Below, piece after piece: positions 25,965 to 35,200 of a stretch of 45,099 bases of DNA. Origin of the DNA: Okeania sp. SIO3I5 (GTDB taxonomy: Bacteria; Cyanobacteriota; Cyanobacteriia; Cyanobacteriales; Microcoleaceae); contig NZ_JAAHHT010000034.1 of the NCBI RefSeq assembly GCF_010672085.1, positions 1 through 45,099 on the forward strand. The letters run 5' to 3'. A model generated the notes under the pieces. The model did not search any database. It had not been told where the DNA came from and was given only the letters and a program-made list of their open reading frames with translations. Position numbers and translations under genes: made by a program. The stretch's first letter is position 1, and each line of letters starts with the position of its first letter.

Positions 25965-26182
25965 TTACTCTCCAATCACTTGTAAAAGCATATTTTCAAA
26001 GAGTTCGATTCTTTTTTGAAATCAGCTTTACTATTTTTGCCCGCACCTGTTAAAAGACCTAATTTATCTTCCTAAAATAAATTTTTTGTTTCTTCTATAA
26101 CTCTAAATTTTTGAGAAACTAAGTAATAGTTCAGCTTTTGCTAAATGTCTACTCAAACCAACCATTAAAGCATCAGAATAAG
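25965..26182 (-). pseudogene. C-terminal remnant of a DUF262 gene
   Basis: This segment matches the 3' end of the DUF262 gene (30562-30779) and keeps its 6-base spacing to the HEPN start. It has a Gln-to-stop change (about 26074), a 4-bp insertion (about 26122) and then loses homology near 26183, just before a MITE. The N-terminal catalytic region is absent, so it is inactive. Confidence 0.85.
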
Positions 26183-26199
26183 CTTTAAAGGTAGTATAA

Positions 26200-26310
26200 T
26201 AGACCTCTCCGGAAAAGAGGGAACAGGGAACAGGGAACAGGGAAGAGGGAGATATAATTGATAATTTATGGATAGTAATTGATTTTATTTTTAATTTTCG
26301 GAGATGTCTA
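26200..26310. mobile_element. MITE, TAGACATCT family, copy 2
   Basis: Ends TAGACCTCTCCGGAAAA and TTTTCGGAGATGTCTA pair with few mismatches. The interior holds GGGAACAGGGAACAGGGAA and AATTGATTTTATTTTTAATT, as in the element at 7591-7659. Confidence 0.6.
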
Positions 26311-26318
26311 ATAATATA

Positions 26319-26608
26319 TAGCACTACGCATTATAGCAATTCCCAAGAAGCGTGAGGTACAAAATTCCTTGGTTTTAGGGAACAGGGAACACTTAACTGG
26401 GAACAGGGAATAGGGAATAGGGAATAGGAAACAGGGAATAGGAAATAGGAACAAATAAAGATAGGTGTACCTCACGATTGCTGAGAAACGCTATAAGGTA
26501 TTTGACATTTCTAAATCCTGTTTGCGGAGCATTTCCCTATAAGAAAAAGCCTTTAAAAGTCTGCTGTTCTAAGTTTTGTGTTCCCTGTTCCCTTTTCAAG
26601 TAGCGCTA
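26319..26608. mobile_element. Second TAGCGCTAC MITE, with another MITE nested in it
   Basis: The left end TAGCACTACGCATTA and right end AAGTAGCGCTA match the element at 25813-25925, and the interior after 26496 (GGAGCATTTCCCTATA) is homologous to it. TA lies on both sides. Its left arm is interrupted by the MITE at 26334-26493. Confidence 0.75.
26334..26493. mobile_element. TA-flanked MITE (GTGAGGTACA family), copy 2, nested
   Basis: A 160-bp element with inner inverted repeat GTGAGGTACA (26352-26361) and TGTACCTCAC (26466-26475). It is flanked by TA at 26332-26333 and 26494-26495. The host element's uninterrupted relative reads GCATTAAGG here, so the TA was duplicated on insertion. The interior is mostly GGGAACAGGGAATAGG short repeats. 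Confidence 0.8.
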
Positions 26609-26653
26609 TAGTATCCTAAAAATACTGCTACTTTCAAAAAGAGTCTAAATTCT

Positions 26654-28774
26654 ATGCCTGTAGACCCAATAACTACTACTTTTGCTGGTACTTTTGCTAG
26701 GAAGTTGCTTTATGAAGCCACCCGAGCTATTGCAGAGGGATTAGCCACAGGTTTTGTTAGGACTTTAGGAAAAAATTCGAGTGCTATTGTCCAACAAAGT
26801 AAGGAACAAGCTGAATGGATACAAGCACAATCTGAATACCTCAAGCGACGAGAAGAGAGAGAAAAACTCGCCCTCGAATTTGAATACCAAGAATTGCAAC
26901 TTCAGCAACAAGATTTGCAGGATCGGCGCGAACTTGCTGGCCTACAACGGGAGTTGATGGAGAAGTTGCAGGCCGAGGCAGTTGAGGTGCAACTCAGCAA
27001 AATCCAAACGATGTGGGATTTGCGAAAGGGGTTCTCGAAATTGAGTCGTAAAGATGCTAAGGATATTTTGTGCGAGGAGCAGCAACAATATCGGTTGTTG
27101 TTGCTGGCATCCCCACCGAAAATTAGCAAAAGTTGCCCAGATTCTTTTCACAATGAATTGGAAGGTGACATTCGGAACGATTTAAAGGAGTTTCTGCATC
27201 AATATTATCCTTTGAATCCAGAGACGAGGAACTTCTCTCCTTGCCCGGTGAAGTTTAACGGAGATTATTTAGAGGTCCCGATTTTCGATACTGAGGTGGA
27301 ACTGTTACACAAGCTGTTAGCATCGGTGCCGACGGTGGTGCTTTATTCTGAAGTTAGGGAGTACAAGGTGAATTTCCATATCGGGTATTGGGGATTGTAC
27401 AATGATCGGGTGTCGCTGCTGCCGATCCAAGCATGGGATTGGGAACAAGCGCAGTCAGAACTGGAGAAGGCTGGTTTTGATGAAAAGAAGAGCTTGCGGA
27501 TTATTCGGCAGATTATTGTGATGGTTCACAAATTGTTAGCAGCGTTTGTGGCAGATTTGTATTATCTTTATATTGATGGGACGGCGAGTTACGAACCGCG
27601 TTTGTTTGAATTGGGGGGGGAGTTTGCGCGGGAATGGTTTCCCGAGGAGTTGGTGAGGGATTTTATTGAGATGTTGCGGGAGGTGCAGCAACGGCAGCGA
27701 GAGGTTTACGAAGCAGAGTTGGAGAGGCTAAGGTTAGAGAAGTTGGAGAGACTGAGGCTTGAGATGTTGGCAAAGTTTCCACTGATGGATGCTCCTAAAA
27801 AAGGTCTGCCTGTGAGTATTATTACTGGTTTTCTCGGTAGTGGCAAAACTACTTTGCTAAACCATATTATTTCCAAGCAAGAAGGTATTAAAACTGCTGT
27901 TTTAGTATCTGAGTTTGGTGAAATTATCATTGAGAATGAGTTCACAGAGCAAATAGAAGAAATAGAAATCAAAGTAGAATCAGATCCTGGCGGTACGGAA
28001 ATGGTTGTTTATGAGGAATTAGTTAATGCTATTTACAAGGTTTTAGAAGGACCAGAAAAAATTGATTATACAATAGTAGAAACTGAGGGATTGTCATATC
28101 TTTTAGAACTAGCATTAACTTTTTTGGGAAAAGAACTTCGGGATTTAACTCGCCTTGATTCTATTATTACGGTGGTGGATTGTGCTAACTACAATATTGA
28201 TTTATTTGATAGTCAAGCAGCATACAATCAAATTTTATATAGCGATTTTATTTTGCTGAATAAAGTTGATTTGGTACATGAAGCAGATGTGGATTTATTA
28301 GAAGTAAAAATTCGAGACGTAAAAAAAGATGCTCGGATTATTAGGACTAAGAATGCTCAAGTTTCTTTACCATTAATTCTAAGCGTGGGTTTATTTGAGT
28401 CGGATAAGTATTATCAACCTCCACAAGAACCTCAAAGTCAAAAAGAGGAGCATTACCACTATAACGATCGCTGTAGTTTTTACTACTTAGAACATGATGA
28501 GTTTACTTCTTTTTCTTTTCAAAGCGATCGCCCTTTTTCTGTACCGAAGTTTCAAGATTTCTTAGACAATCAGTTAAGCGAAAATATCTTTCGTGGAAAA
28601 GGCATTCTTTGGTTTGAAGAAAGCGAATTGTGCCAGATTTTTCACCTGAGTGGCAAGCGGTTTACTATTGATGATGATCAATGGAAAGGTAAGCGTAAAA
28701 ATCAATTAGTTTTCATCGGTAAAAGTTTTGATTATGATCAATTACGTTCTAATTTAGAAAACTGTTTGGTTTAG
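26654..28774 (+). CDS. Fusion of an unknown coiled-coil domain to a COG0523 (CobW-like) GTPase
   Basis: A 706-residue two-part protein. Residues 1-380 are an unknown domain: a hydrophobic start (ITTTFAGTFARKLLYEATRA), a long glutamine-rich coil (about 50-105), a globular part with repeated Tyr/Trp (HIGYWGLYNDRVSLLPIQAW), and a second coil (about 345-375). Residues 390-706 are a COG0523 GTPase: Walker A GFLGSGKTTLLN, VSEFGEI, ITVVDC, NKVDLV and a C-terminal CobW-C-like domain ending near IFHLSGKRFT and KNQLVFIG. The usual CxCC metal motif is replaced by DPGGTE, so a normal metallochaperone role is unlikely. Eight bases separate its stop from the XRE gene. The fusion's role is unknown. Confidence 0.75.
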   Translation: MPVDPITTTFAGTFARKLLYEATRAIAEGLATGFVRTLGKNSSAIVQQSKEQAEWIQAQSEYLKRREEREKLALEFEYQELQLQQQDLQDRRELAGLQRELMEKLQAEAVEVQLSKIQTMWDLRKGFSKLSRKDAKDILCEEQQQYRLLLLASPPKISKSCPDSFHNELEGDIRNDLKEFLHQYYPLNPETRNFSPCPVKFNGDYLEVPIFDTEVELLHKLLASVPTVVLYSEVREYKVNFHIGYWGLYNDRVSLLPIQAWDWEQAQSELEKAGFDEKKSLRIIRQIIVMVHKLLAAFVADLYYLYIDGTASYEPRLFELGGEFAREWFPEELVRDFIEMLREVQQRQREVYEAELERLRLEKLERLRLEMLAKFPLMDAPKKGLPVSIITGFLGSGKTTLLNHIISKQEGIKTAVLVSEFGEIIIENEFTEQIEEIEIKVESDPGGTEMVVYEELVNAIYKVLEGPEKIDYTIVETEGLSYLLELALTFLGKELRDLTRLDSIITVVDCANYNIDLFDSQAAYNQILYSDFILLNKVDLVHEADVDLLEVKIRDVKKDARIIRTKNAQVSLPLILSVGLFESDKYYQPPQEPQSQKEEHYHYNDRCSFYYLEHDEFTSFSFQSDRPFSVPKFQDFLDNQLSENIFRGKGILWFEESELCQIFHLSGKRFTIDDDQWKGKRKNQLVFIGKSFDYDQLRSNLENCLV

Positions 28775-28782
28775 TTATTAAA

Positions 28783-29271
28783 ATGATAGAAAAGCCAATT
28801 TTCGAAGAAAATAGTGGTAATGTATTTGCCGATCTTGGTTGGGACGATGCAGAGGAACTTTTTACACGAGGAAAAATAGGTATTCAGGTAATACGTTTGT
28901 TGAAAAAACGCCATCTTAAACAGGATGAAATTAGTGAAATCCTGGGTATTTCTCAACGAGAAGTATCTCATTTGATGAATGGAGAATTTCAAAGGTTTAG
29001 TGAAGGGAAACTACTTAATTTTCTCAAAGGACTTGATCTAGAAATTACTTTACACTTTCGTTCTCGCAATGGAGAAATTCAAGATATTGAGACAGCGATC
29101 GCTCGAAAGATACTTGACAATTTGCGTAAGTTCCGATGGACTCTTAATCCGTGCATCCGTGCCATAATCCGTGTGAGCAGTTTGAGAGTTCATCAGAAGT
29201 TTAAAGGTTTAATTTTACCTTGTTTAAACTCGGCGTTGGCAACAGTTGACTTCGCTTCCTCAGCAAGTTGA
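28783..29271 (+). CDS. XRE/HigA2-like antitoxin-type regulator with chimeric C-terminus
   Basis: A 162-codon frame. Residues about 40-92 are a helix-turn-helix: LLKKRHLKQDEISEILGIS then QREVSHLMNGEFQRFSEGKL, as in HigA-like antitoxins (COG5606), which are normally 90-120 residues. From about residue 117 (FRWTLNPCIRA) the frame reads antisense through a duplicated fragment of the small gene seen at 24968-25213. The native C-terminus was therefore replaced by that insertion. It starts 8 bases after the GTPase fusion, so the two may be co-transcribed. No HigB toxin is adjacent. The DNA-binding part looks intact. Confidence 0.65.
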   Translation: MIEKPIFEENSGNVFADLGWDDAEELFTRGKIGIQVIRLLKKRHLKQDEISEILGISQREVSHLMNGEFQRFSEGKLLNFLKGLDLEITLHFRSRNGEIQDIETAIARKILDNLRKFRWTLNPCIRAIIRVSSLRVHQKFKGLILPCLNSALATVDFASSAS

Positions 29272-29399
29272 GCGAGTTAGTCTTGAGAATTAGCAAAATT
29301 TTCTTCCCATTTTTTCTCATCTTGCTTATTGTTAATGCTCAGATACTGTACTGAACTATTAATCCGTGCATCCGTGGCATAATCCGTGTGAGCAGTCAT
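29193..29399 (-). pseudogene. Small unknown protein, copy 2, with nonsense codon
   Basis: Homologue of the 24968-25213 frame. It reads MTAHTDYATDARINSSVQYL and on through NFANSQD, then TAA at 29277-29279 where copy 1 has a glutamine codon. The frame afterwards continues through AEFKQGKIKPLNF to TGA at 29193-29195, giving the native length of about 68 residues. It follows the HEPN gene on the same strand by 88 bases. A further fragment of its first codons abuts it at 29139-29180. Neither copy in the window is intact. Confidence 0.7.
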
Positions 29400-29487
29400 A
29401 GTTTTTTTCTAGTGATTATTTCTTATTAGTTTAGCGGAGAAACAAAAATGATACAAGAACAAATCTTTAGAGGATTTTTCATAAATT

Positions 29488-30555
29488 TTATTCTCCTGAA
29501 TCTGCAACTATTATATAAATTTTCAATCCTTTTTTAGCATCTATATCAAACTTTAAACCAACTTCAATTTCACTAAAAATTTCTATTCTTTTCAAAGAAA
29601 TATGATTAATTTTTATACTTTCAATTGTAGCCAAGCGACAATATGAAGATGTTTCCCTAACTAAAAAAATACTTGTTCCTATAGAAAAGCTACCTTCATT
29701 AATTTTTGCTACTGCTGCCTTTGGTGTCTTATACCATTCTGTAACTTCACCAATTTTTTGGGCTTTACCTGTAGAAATTTGCTTTTGAATTATTTGATAA
29801 GTTACTAATTCTGCTAAAGCTTGACATAAAGCTTTAATAAAGTCACATAAATCTAGTAACTCTTGAGTCCCTAGAATCTGATCGACAACTCCATGAGCTG
29901 CTTCATTTCTATAGGAAATTAATTGATTAAGTTCTTCTTCAGCATTGTTTTGATTTCCTCTAATTTCCTCTATAAAATTTCTGACTTTTCTGTGTTTTAC
30001 TACCCATTGCCAGGTATTACCTATTCCAGCATCAGCGAATAATTTTTCTAGTACATCTTTCCGTAAATTCTGGTCATGTAAAAGAAAAGCTTTTGGCAAC
30101 AACTCATAATTTTTATTTTCATTTGTTGTTCCATAAAATAGACCTCTAATGACCTGATTTATGGAAAAGTCTTTAAATCTATCTTTTTTAAATTCCAGCA
30201 GTATACGCCCCACACCTTCTCTATGAGTATTTTGAATTTTCTCATCTAATTCTAAATAATTTTCGACTATGTTTTGAAGATATTTTAGCCAACTTGATAT
30301 TAAATCTTCTACAAAATTTTCATAGATCGCATACAACCGAGTTACTACTGCACAATGTTCGTATAATTCCCAATCCTTATCATTAGGAATTCTTTTTAAT
30401 AACTCTTCTAATTCAATAATTTCTGGATCATCTTTTAGTTTTTGTGTGTCTACAATTCCTGTTTTTGCTATTTTTCTTAATCTATCATTAGTTTGAATAA
30501 TTGCACTAATACTCTCAATATTTACATTGATAATTTCCAGGAGATTTTCAAACAT
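29488..30555 (-). CDS. MAE_28990-type HEPN RNase with C-terminal translation-factor-like barrel
   Basis: A 355-residue protein. Residues 1-260 resemble the RiboL-PSP/MAE_28990 HEPN group: AIYENFVEDLISSWLKYL (76-93) and the catalytic Rx4H motif YRNEAAHG with Arg216 and His221. HEPN proteins are typically metal-independent RNases. Residues 267-350 (IGEVTEWYKTPKAAVAKI, then SFSIGTSIFL, then IEVGLKFDI) look like the beta-barrel of EF-Tu domain II and of U32 peptidase C-termini. It follows the DUF262 gene with a 6-base gap and a GGAGAG ribosome site inside that gene's end. The likely role is a toxic RNase in a defence or addiction pair; the barrel suggests ribosome or tRNA targeting (inference). 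Confidence 0.75.
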   Translation of the reverse strand: MFENLLEIINVNIESISAIIQTNDRLRKIAKTGIVDTQKLKDDPEIIELEELLKRIPNDKDWELYEHCAVVTRLYAIYENFVEDLISSWLKYLQNIVENYLELDEKIQNTHREGVGRILLEFKKDRFKDFSINQVIRGLFYGTTNENKNYELLPKAFLLHDQNLRKDVLEKLFADAGIGNTWQWVVKHRKVRNFIEEIRGNQNNAEEELNQLISYRNEAAHGVVDQILGTQELLDLCDFIKALCQALAELVTYQIIQKQISTGKAQKIGEVTEWYKTPKAAVAKINEGSFSIGTSIFLVRETSSYCRLATIESIKINHISLKRIEIFSEIEVGLKFDIDAKKGLKIYIIVADSGE

Positions 30556-30561
30556 TCTGAA

Positions 30562-31737
30562 TTACTCTCCAATCACTTGTAAAAGTATATTTTCCAAGAG
30601 TTCGATTCTTTTTTGAATATCAGCTTTACTATTCTTGCCTGCACCTGTTAAAATACCTAATTTATCTTCCTGAAATAAATTTTTTGTTTCTTCTATAACT
30701 CTATATTTTTGAGAAACTAATAGTTCAGCGTTTGCTAAATGTCTACTCAAACCAACCATTAAAGCATCATAATAAGGTTTATCAGAGCTTAACTTCCAAG
30801 TGTTGGATTTTGGGTCGAAAGGTTTAAATAATTTTTCTTCATAGAGTTGGTGAGCTAATTCAATAGTTTCTATAAAAATCCCTCTGAGCAATTCAATATC
30901 TTCGTCAGAAAATTGCTGACTTTTTATCATGTAAAGGTCTAGGAAACCTTCCATTCCATTCCGGAAATAATCCAGATTTCTCAGAGCAAAAAAACGCAGC
31001 ACTAATTCAGCATCTTTCATTTTTTTATAAAGATGATTTTTCTCTAGTTCTGGAACTTCTTCTGTAGGTATTCCCCAAGCTTCAGCAAATATAGGGTGAC
31101 GTGATAATTCCAGTAAAAGTTTATTCATTTTCCCATCATATAAACAGTTTCTTACTTCCTGTTTACTTAAATCTACTCCCTCAGTATTAATACGTTCAAA
31201 AGCAAGCTGTTTTAAAAACATTGCTTCTTCCGGGTGAGTTTTTGACTCTGTAACAACTGTAATAATTGATATGGAACGGCGGTCTATTCCTCTCTTAATT
31301 GTTGAATCAATTTCTTGATAAGTAAGCCCGTTTAATTCTGACCAAAATTCTAGTCCAGTTAACTTTAATTTATTTTCATAAAAATCTCTAATCGCTGTAA
31401 TTCTCTGGTGACCATCTATAACTTCAGGGGTACTATAACTTTCTTCATAAAGAATAATTGGAGGTACAGGAATATTAATAAGAAACGACTCAATTAAACG
31501 GGATTGCTTTTGTTTATTCCAACGGCTTATTCTTTGATAAAATGGTCCTAAATCCATATATCCAGGTTTCATTAATGCTTGTGCAAAACTCGGAAGTTTT
31601 TCCCGGCTAATTTTAGTAAGTATTCTGTTTTCTCTAGAATGATATTTAGCAACAATATCAATTGTAGACTTCCCATTTTTGGTTTTTGGTGCAGCTTTTT
31701 CTTGCCACATTTTTTGTTCAATTGGTAATAGTGACAT
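30562..31737 (-). CDS. DUF262 (ParB/GmrS-like) protein, partner of HEPN RNase
   Basis: A 391-residue protein with the DUF262 core: MDLGPFYQRISRWNKQKQSR (61-80), FLINIPVPPIILYEE, then VIDGHQRITAI (106-116), corresponding to the D-G-[HQ]-Q-R motif of ParB-like NTPase/nuclease folds seen in GmrS/SspE-type defence proteins. No DUF1524 HNH domain is present; the C-terminal half is helical. It is the first gene of a minus-strand operon with the HEPN RNase. DUF262 and MAE_28990-type HEPN genes are, to my knowledge, frequent neighbours. It may sense or hydrolyse a nucleotide signal and control the RNase. Its start has AGGAAAAC upstream. A truncated paralogue is at 25965-26182. Confidence 0.8.
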   Translation of the reverse strand: MSLLPIEQKMWQEKAAPKTKNGKSTIDIVAKYHSRENRILTKISREKLPSFAQALMKPGYMDLGPFYQRISRWNKQKQSRLIESFLINIPVPPIILYEESYSTPEVIDGHQRITAIRDFYENKLKLTGLEFWSELNGLTYQEIDSTIKRGIDRRSISIITVVTESKTHPEEAMFLKQLAFERINTEGVDLSKQEVRNCLYDGKMNKLLLELSRHPIFAEAWGIPTEEVPELEKNHLYKKMKDAELVLRFFALRNLDYFRNGMEGFLDLYMIKSQQFSDEDIELLRGIFIETIELAHQLYEEKLFKPFDPKSNTWKLSSDKPYYDALMVGLSRHLANAELLVSQKYRVIEETKNLFQEDKLGILTGAGKNSKADIQKRIELLENILLQVIGE

Positions 31738-31800
31738 TTTTTTGTTTTCCTAACTCTAATTTATTATTGTAGAACTAATTTACTATTTATTATAGTAATT

Positions 31801-31832
31801 AAAAAACCGGTTTCTTCAAGAAACCAGGTTTT
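31801..31832. terminator. Bidirectional hairpin between DUF262 and macroglobulin genes
   Basis: CCGGTTTCTT CA AGAAACC(A)GG forms a strong stem with A-runs on the left and T-runs on the right, so either strand would end in U-rich RNA. Reading the minus strand it could stop transcription from the macroglobulin gene. The motif is also a common cyanobacterial repeat (related halves at 20357 and 20543). Confidence 0.5.
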
Positions 31833-31842
31833 GAAAATGACA

Positions 31843-31900
31843 GACTACTTCACGACTAAAGTCGTCGTCGCCGATCGCCCAAATTCTTCGGGTGCATATT
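31843..31900 (-). pseudogene. Duplicated last codons of the macroglobulin gene
   Basis: 58 bp match the 3' end of the alpha-2-macroglobulin gene (about 32221-32281) with only a few differences. They read YAPEEFGRSATTTLVVK and a stop, where the full gene ends YAPEEFGRSATTMLVVK. The copy lies about 325 bp downstream of the true end, separated by repeats, and is a remnant of a duplication. Confidence 0.8.
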
Positions 31901-32076
31901 AAGACCTAACCCCCCTACCCCCTTCCCTGCTAGCGTTGGGGGAGATGTTTTCCGTGAAGAAATTGGTAGTCCTACTTGCGTAATGGTATATGGGAATGAG
32001 CAACTCTTAGTACGGGAGCAAGATGCTCCCACTACGAAGAAATCTTGGTGGTGGTGCTGAGGAATTGTAGAGAGAG

Positions 32077-32130
32077 TGTGGGAGGTGTGGGAGGTGTGGG
32101 AGGTGTGGGAGGTGTGGGAGGTGTGGGAAG
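32077..32130. repeat. Six 9-bp repeats TGTGGGAGG
   Basis: Six head-to-tail copies, the last with one change. The reverse complement of this unit forms the larger array at 41937-42050. Confidence 0.9.
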
Positions 32131-32225
32131 AAATTACAAAACTTATGTATCTTCGCCATTCCTCAGCAGGACTACCGAAATCTTCTCCCCTCTCCTCGCA
32201 GGAGAGGGGTTGGGGGAGAGGTCAA

Positions 32226-35200
32226 TTACTTCACAACTAACATCGTCGTCGCCGATCGCCCAAATTCTTCGGGTGCATATTGTAGTCGTGCTTCTGCTCC
32301 AGGCCATATAAATGTTCCGGGAGTCACAGACCTGACTAAATAGTGTAATGTATACACTCCAGGGGTTAAACGATCTGCATAAGCTTCGACTCGATCGCGA
32401 TATATCTGTTGATATCCTATTTGCCAACTATCTGCTTTTGCCTCGACAGCAGAAGTGGCAGTTTGGAAACTGGTGTCAACTGCTTCTAAACCTGCTGGCA
32501 GTGGATCGTTAATAACTACATGATCTACGGGGCGATCTGTAATAATTTCGACTCGAATATCAAAGACTTGCCCTGCACTGACATCTAATGTTGATGGCGC
32601 TTCAGATAGATCCATTCGTTGCAAGACGGATGTTTCATGCAAGGTACGTACGGTATTTGCCGGACGAATTTCCCGCGCTACTCGCAAACCGTTGTACCTT
32701 CCTGGTTGGTTTCCTGGGAGGCGATAACTGTATTCAACTAAATAGTGCAGTTTGCCTTCTCCTGATTTTTCCAAGACTAAATCTGATTCACCTTTTGGCA
32801 AGCTATCTATTGCTACATTCACAGATAGATTCGGATTTTCATAACCTTGAAAACGGGCAGCATCTAATTGTTTGCCAGATAATTTGGCGGTGGCGACAAA
32901 GTTGGGGGGTGCGGGTTGGGTATTGCTATAAGTAACTAACGCCGTCAATGCTTCGGCATTATCATAAGTTGTGCGCCAGGTGCTGTCGCGTCGCAGGTTG
33001 AGCAAACTTTGTAATAGTCGATCTATTACTTCTGGTTTGGCGTCGCGGGTAATAAATAGTCGCAATGCTTGAGACTGACTTGCCGTAGTGGAATTCATCC
33101 ATCCCCAGGTGGCGGGTAAATTTAATGTGGCGCTACGTCCTGTTTCATAGACGCTTTCCTGAATTTCGTTAAACATTTCCTCTGACTGTTTGCGCCATTT
33201 AGGAAAGGTGGAGAGGTAACGAGCTAATTTAATTTGGTCTACCTGGGGCAGTTTTTCCCGTTGTTGATAAATATCTGATAGAAAGCTATTGCGCGTGTCG
33301 CCTAATTCCGATAATGCCATCAAGGTATTTAACCGGACTTGATTTCGACAAAGTTGTTCACTGCAATAATCATATTTGCCTGGATCTGCTAATAAGTCGT
33401 TTAAGTAACTCCGCAGACGACTTAACATTGAGTCATCCACTAAATCTGGGAATGCTTTTTTCGCTTGAGCGATCGCCTCCGCAGCATAGGGAGTCAAATA
33501 AGGATTAGAATCTTTTCGCCCTGGATAATAAGCAAAACCACCGTCTGGCAGTTGCAACTTTTCTAATTTTTCTAATGCTAGTTTTGCCTGTTGCTCCGGG
33601 TTAAAGTCTACAAATGCTTGCTCGTATTTTTCAGCTAAAATTTCTAGGTTGGAGGCGATCGCTAACTGACTTGCCACAGGTTCGAGAAATGGTAGTTGCT
33701 CTTTTTCCAAGACTGTTTTTGCAGGAGCAGTAATTTCTGGTATCAGGGTACTCGCCAAAGAAATTTCCAGACCTCCCACATCTGGCATCACATTTTCCGT
33801 AATATTCAGAGGAATTTGTACTTGAGAGTCAGTTTTCCCAGACTCCACCACAGTTTCACTTGCTGCCAACGACTGCACTGGTAAAGTAACTTCCAATCCA
33901 TCAGTGTTCGTATTATTCAAATCTGTCGTAAATAACATCTTTGCCTCACCCGGTTGTTTTGCCTCCATCGGGAAACGGTAAGCATTAGTACCGGAGTCTG
34001 CATTTGTTCTTAGAGTTTCTGTAGTTTGGGAATTTTTAGCAAACAAAATATTCTGAGTAACTTCCCCATTTATTTTTAGACTGCCTTTTTTGCCAGTGTT
34101 ATTGGTAACTGCAATGCCACCCTCAAATTTATCGCCGATACGAGCAAACTGAGGCAAAACAGGATTTGACATTAAAGGTTGAGTCGTAATAAAAGTTGCC
34201 TCCCCATTACCAAAATGTAAATCTCCATCTGTGGCAACAGTCATTACGCGCCAAGTTGTCAGATCGTCTGGTATCTTAAAACTTACCGTTGCTTTACCTC
34301 GCTCGTCCGTCATTACAGATCCATTGTAATAAGCTAAAGACTGAAAATCTTTGCGGATGCGAGTACCAGCAGCACCAGAGGATAACCCACCGCCAAAACC
34401 CCAACCTTTTCTTAGGGATGTTGCCATTTCTGCCATTACTACTTCCTCGCGGTTATCGTTGAAACGAGTAGATATTGGTTGCTCCGCGTAGACAGTCTCC
34501 ACTAAGTCTGGTGGTCGATGACCGCTGAGTTGCAAGACCGCTTCATTCACAACCATTACCGTAAACTGAGCTTTAGTTGGTTGCCCTTGACTATTTTTGG
34601 CAACCAAATCCACAGTTTCTATTACCCCCGGTTCCACTTCCGGACGTTGGGGTGTCACTTCCACATTTAAGTATTTGTCTGCCAAATCAATTTTGAATGG
34701 AGCAAAACCAACTTTCGTCAAATCTTCGACGCTTCCAGGTTCGACATTTTCCAGTGGTTGACCTTGACGCACTAATACCGCTTGCACCGCAGCATTAGGC
34801 AACATATTCTCTGTGACTTGAAATTGAATTTCCGGTGCGCCACCTGTAACTTTTGTAATTTTTTCGTAGAGGGGTTTGTCGCGCACGACGGCAAAATATA
34901 ATTCTCCTTCTGGATAGGGCGACTGAATTAAAGCGGTGACAGTTTCTCCTACTTGATAGGTGTCTTTGTCGAGTTTGATTTCTAGACGGTTTTCATTGCG
35001 ACCTCCCCAATAAACTTGCCCTGCTCCGGTTGCCCAAATTTGAATATCGGTGGCAGTAATGTCATTCTCAGCATTGGCAAAGTTGGCGCGGATGCGATAA
35101 CTACCTGATTCTGGTGCGGTGAGGTTGACGGTTTTGGGTTTGTTGCCAGTCTTAACTTTTTCTGTGGCAACGGTTTTGTATTCAACCTGATATCTGGGGT

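Noticed and set aside
26103-26324. 73-codon minus-strand frame
   Set aside because: It is a mixture of a MITE and the frameshifted DUF262 remnant.
32045-32311. 88-codon open frame with a Gly-Val repeat
   Set aside because: It reads the TGTGGGAGG minisatellite and then antisense through the macroglobulin gene end.
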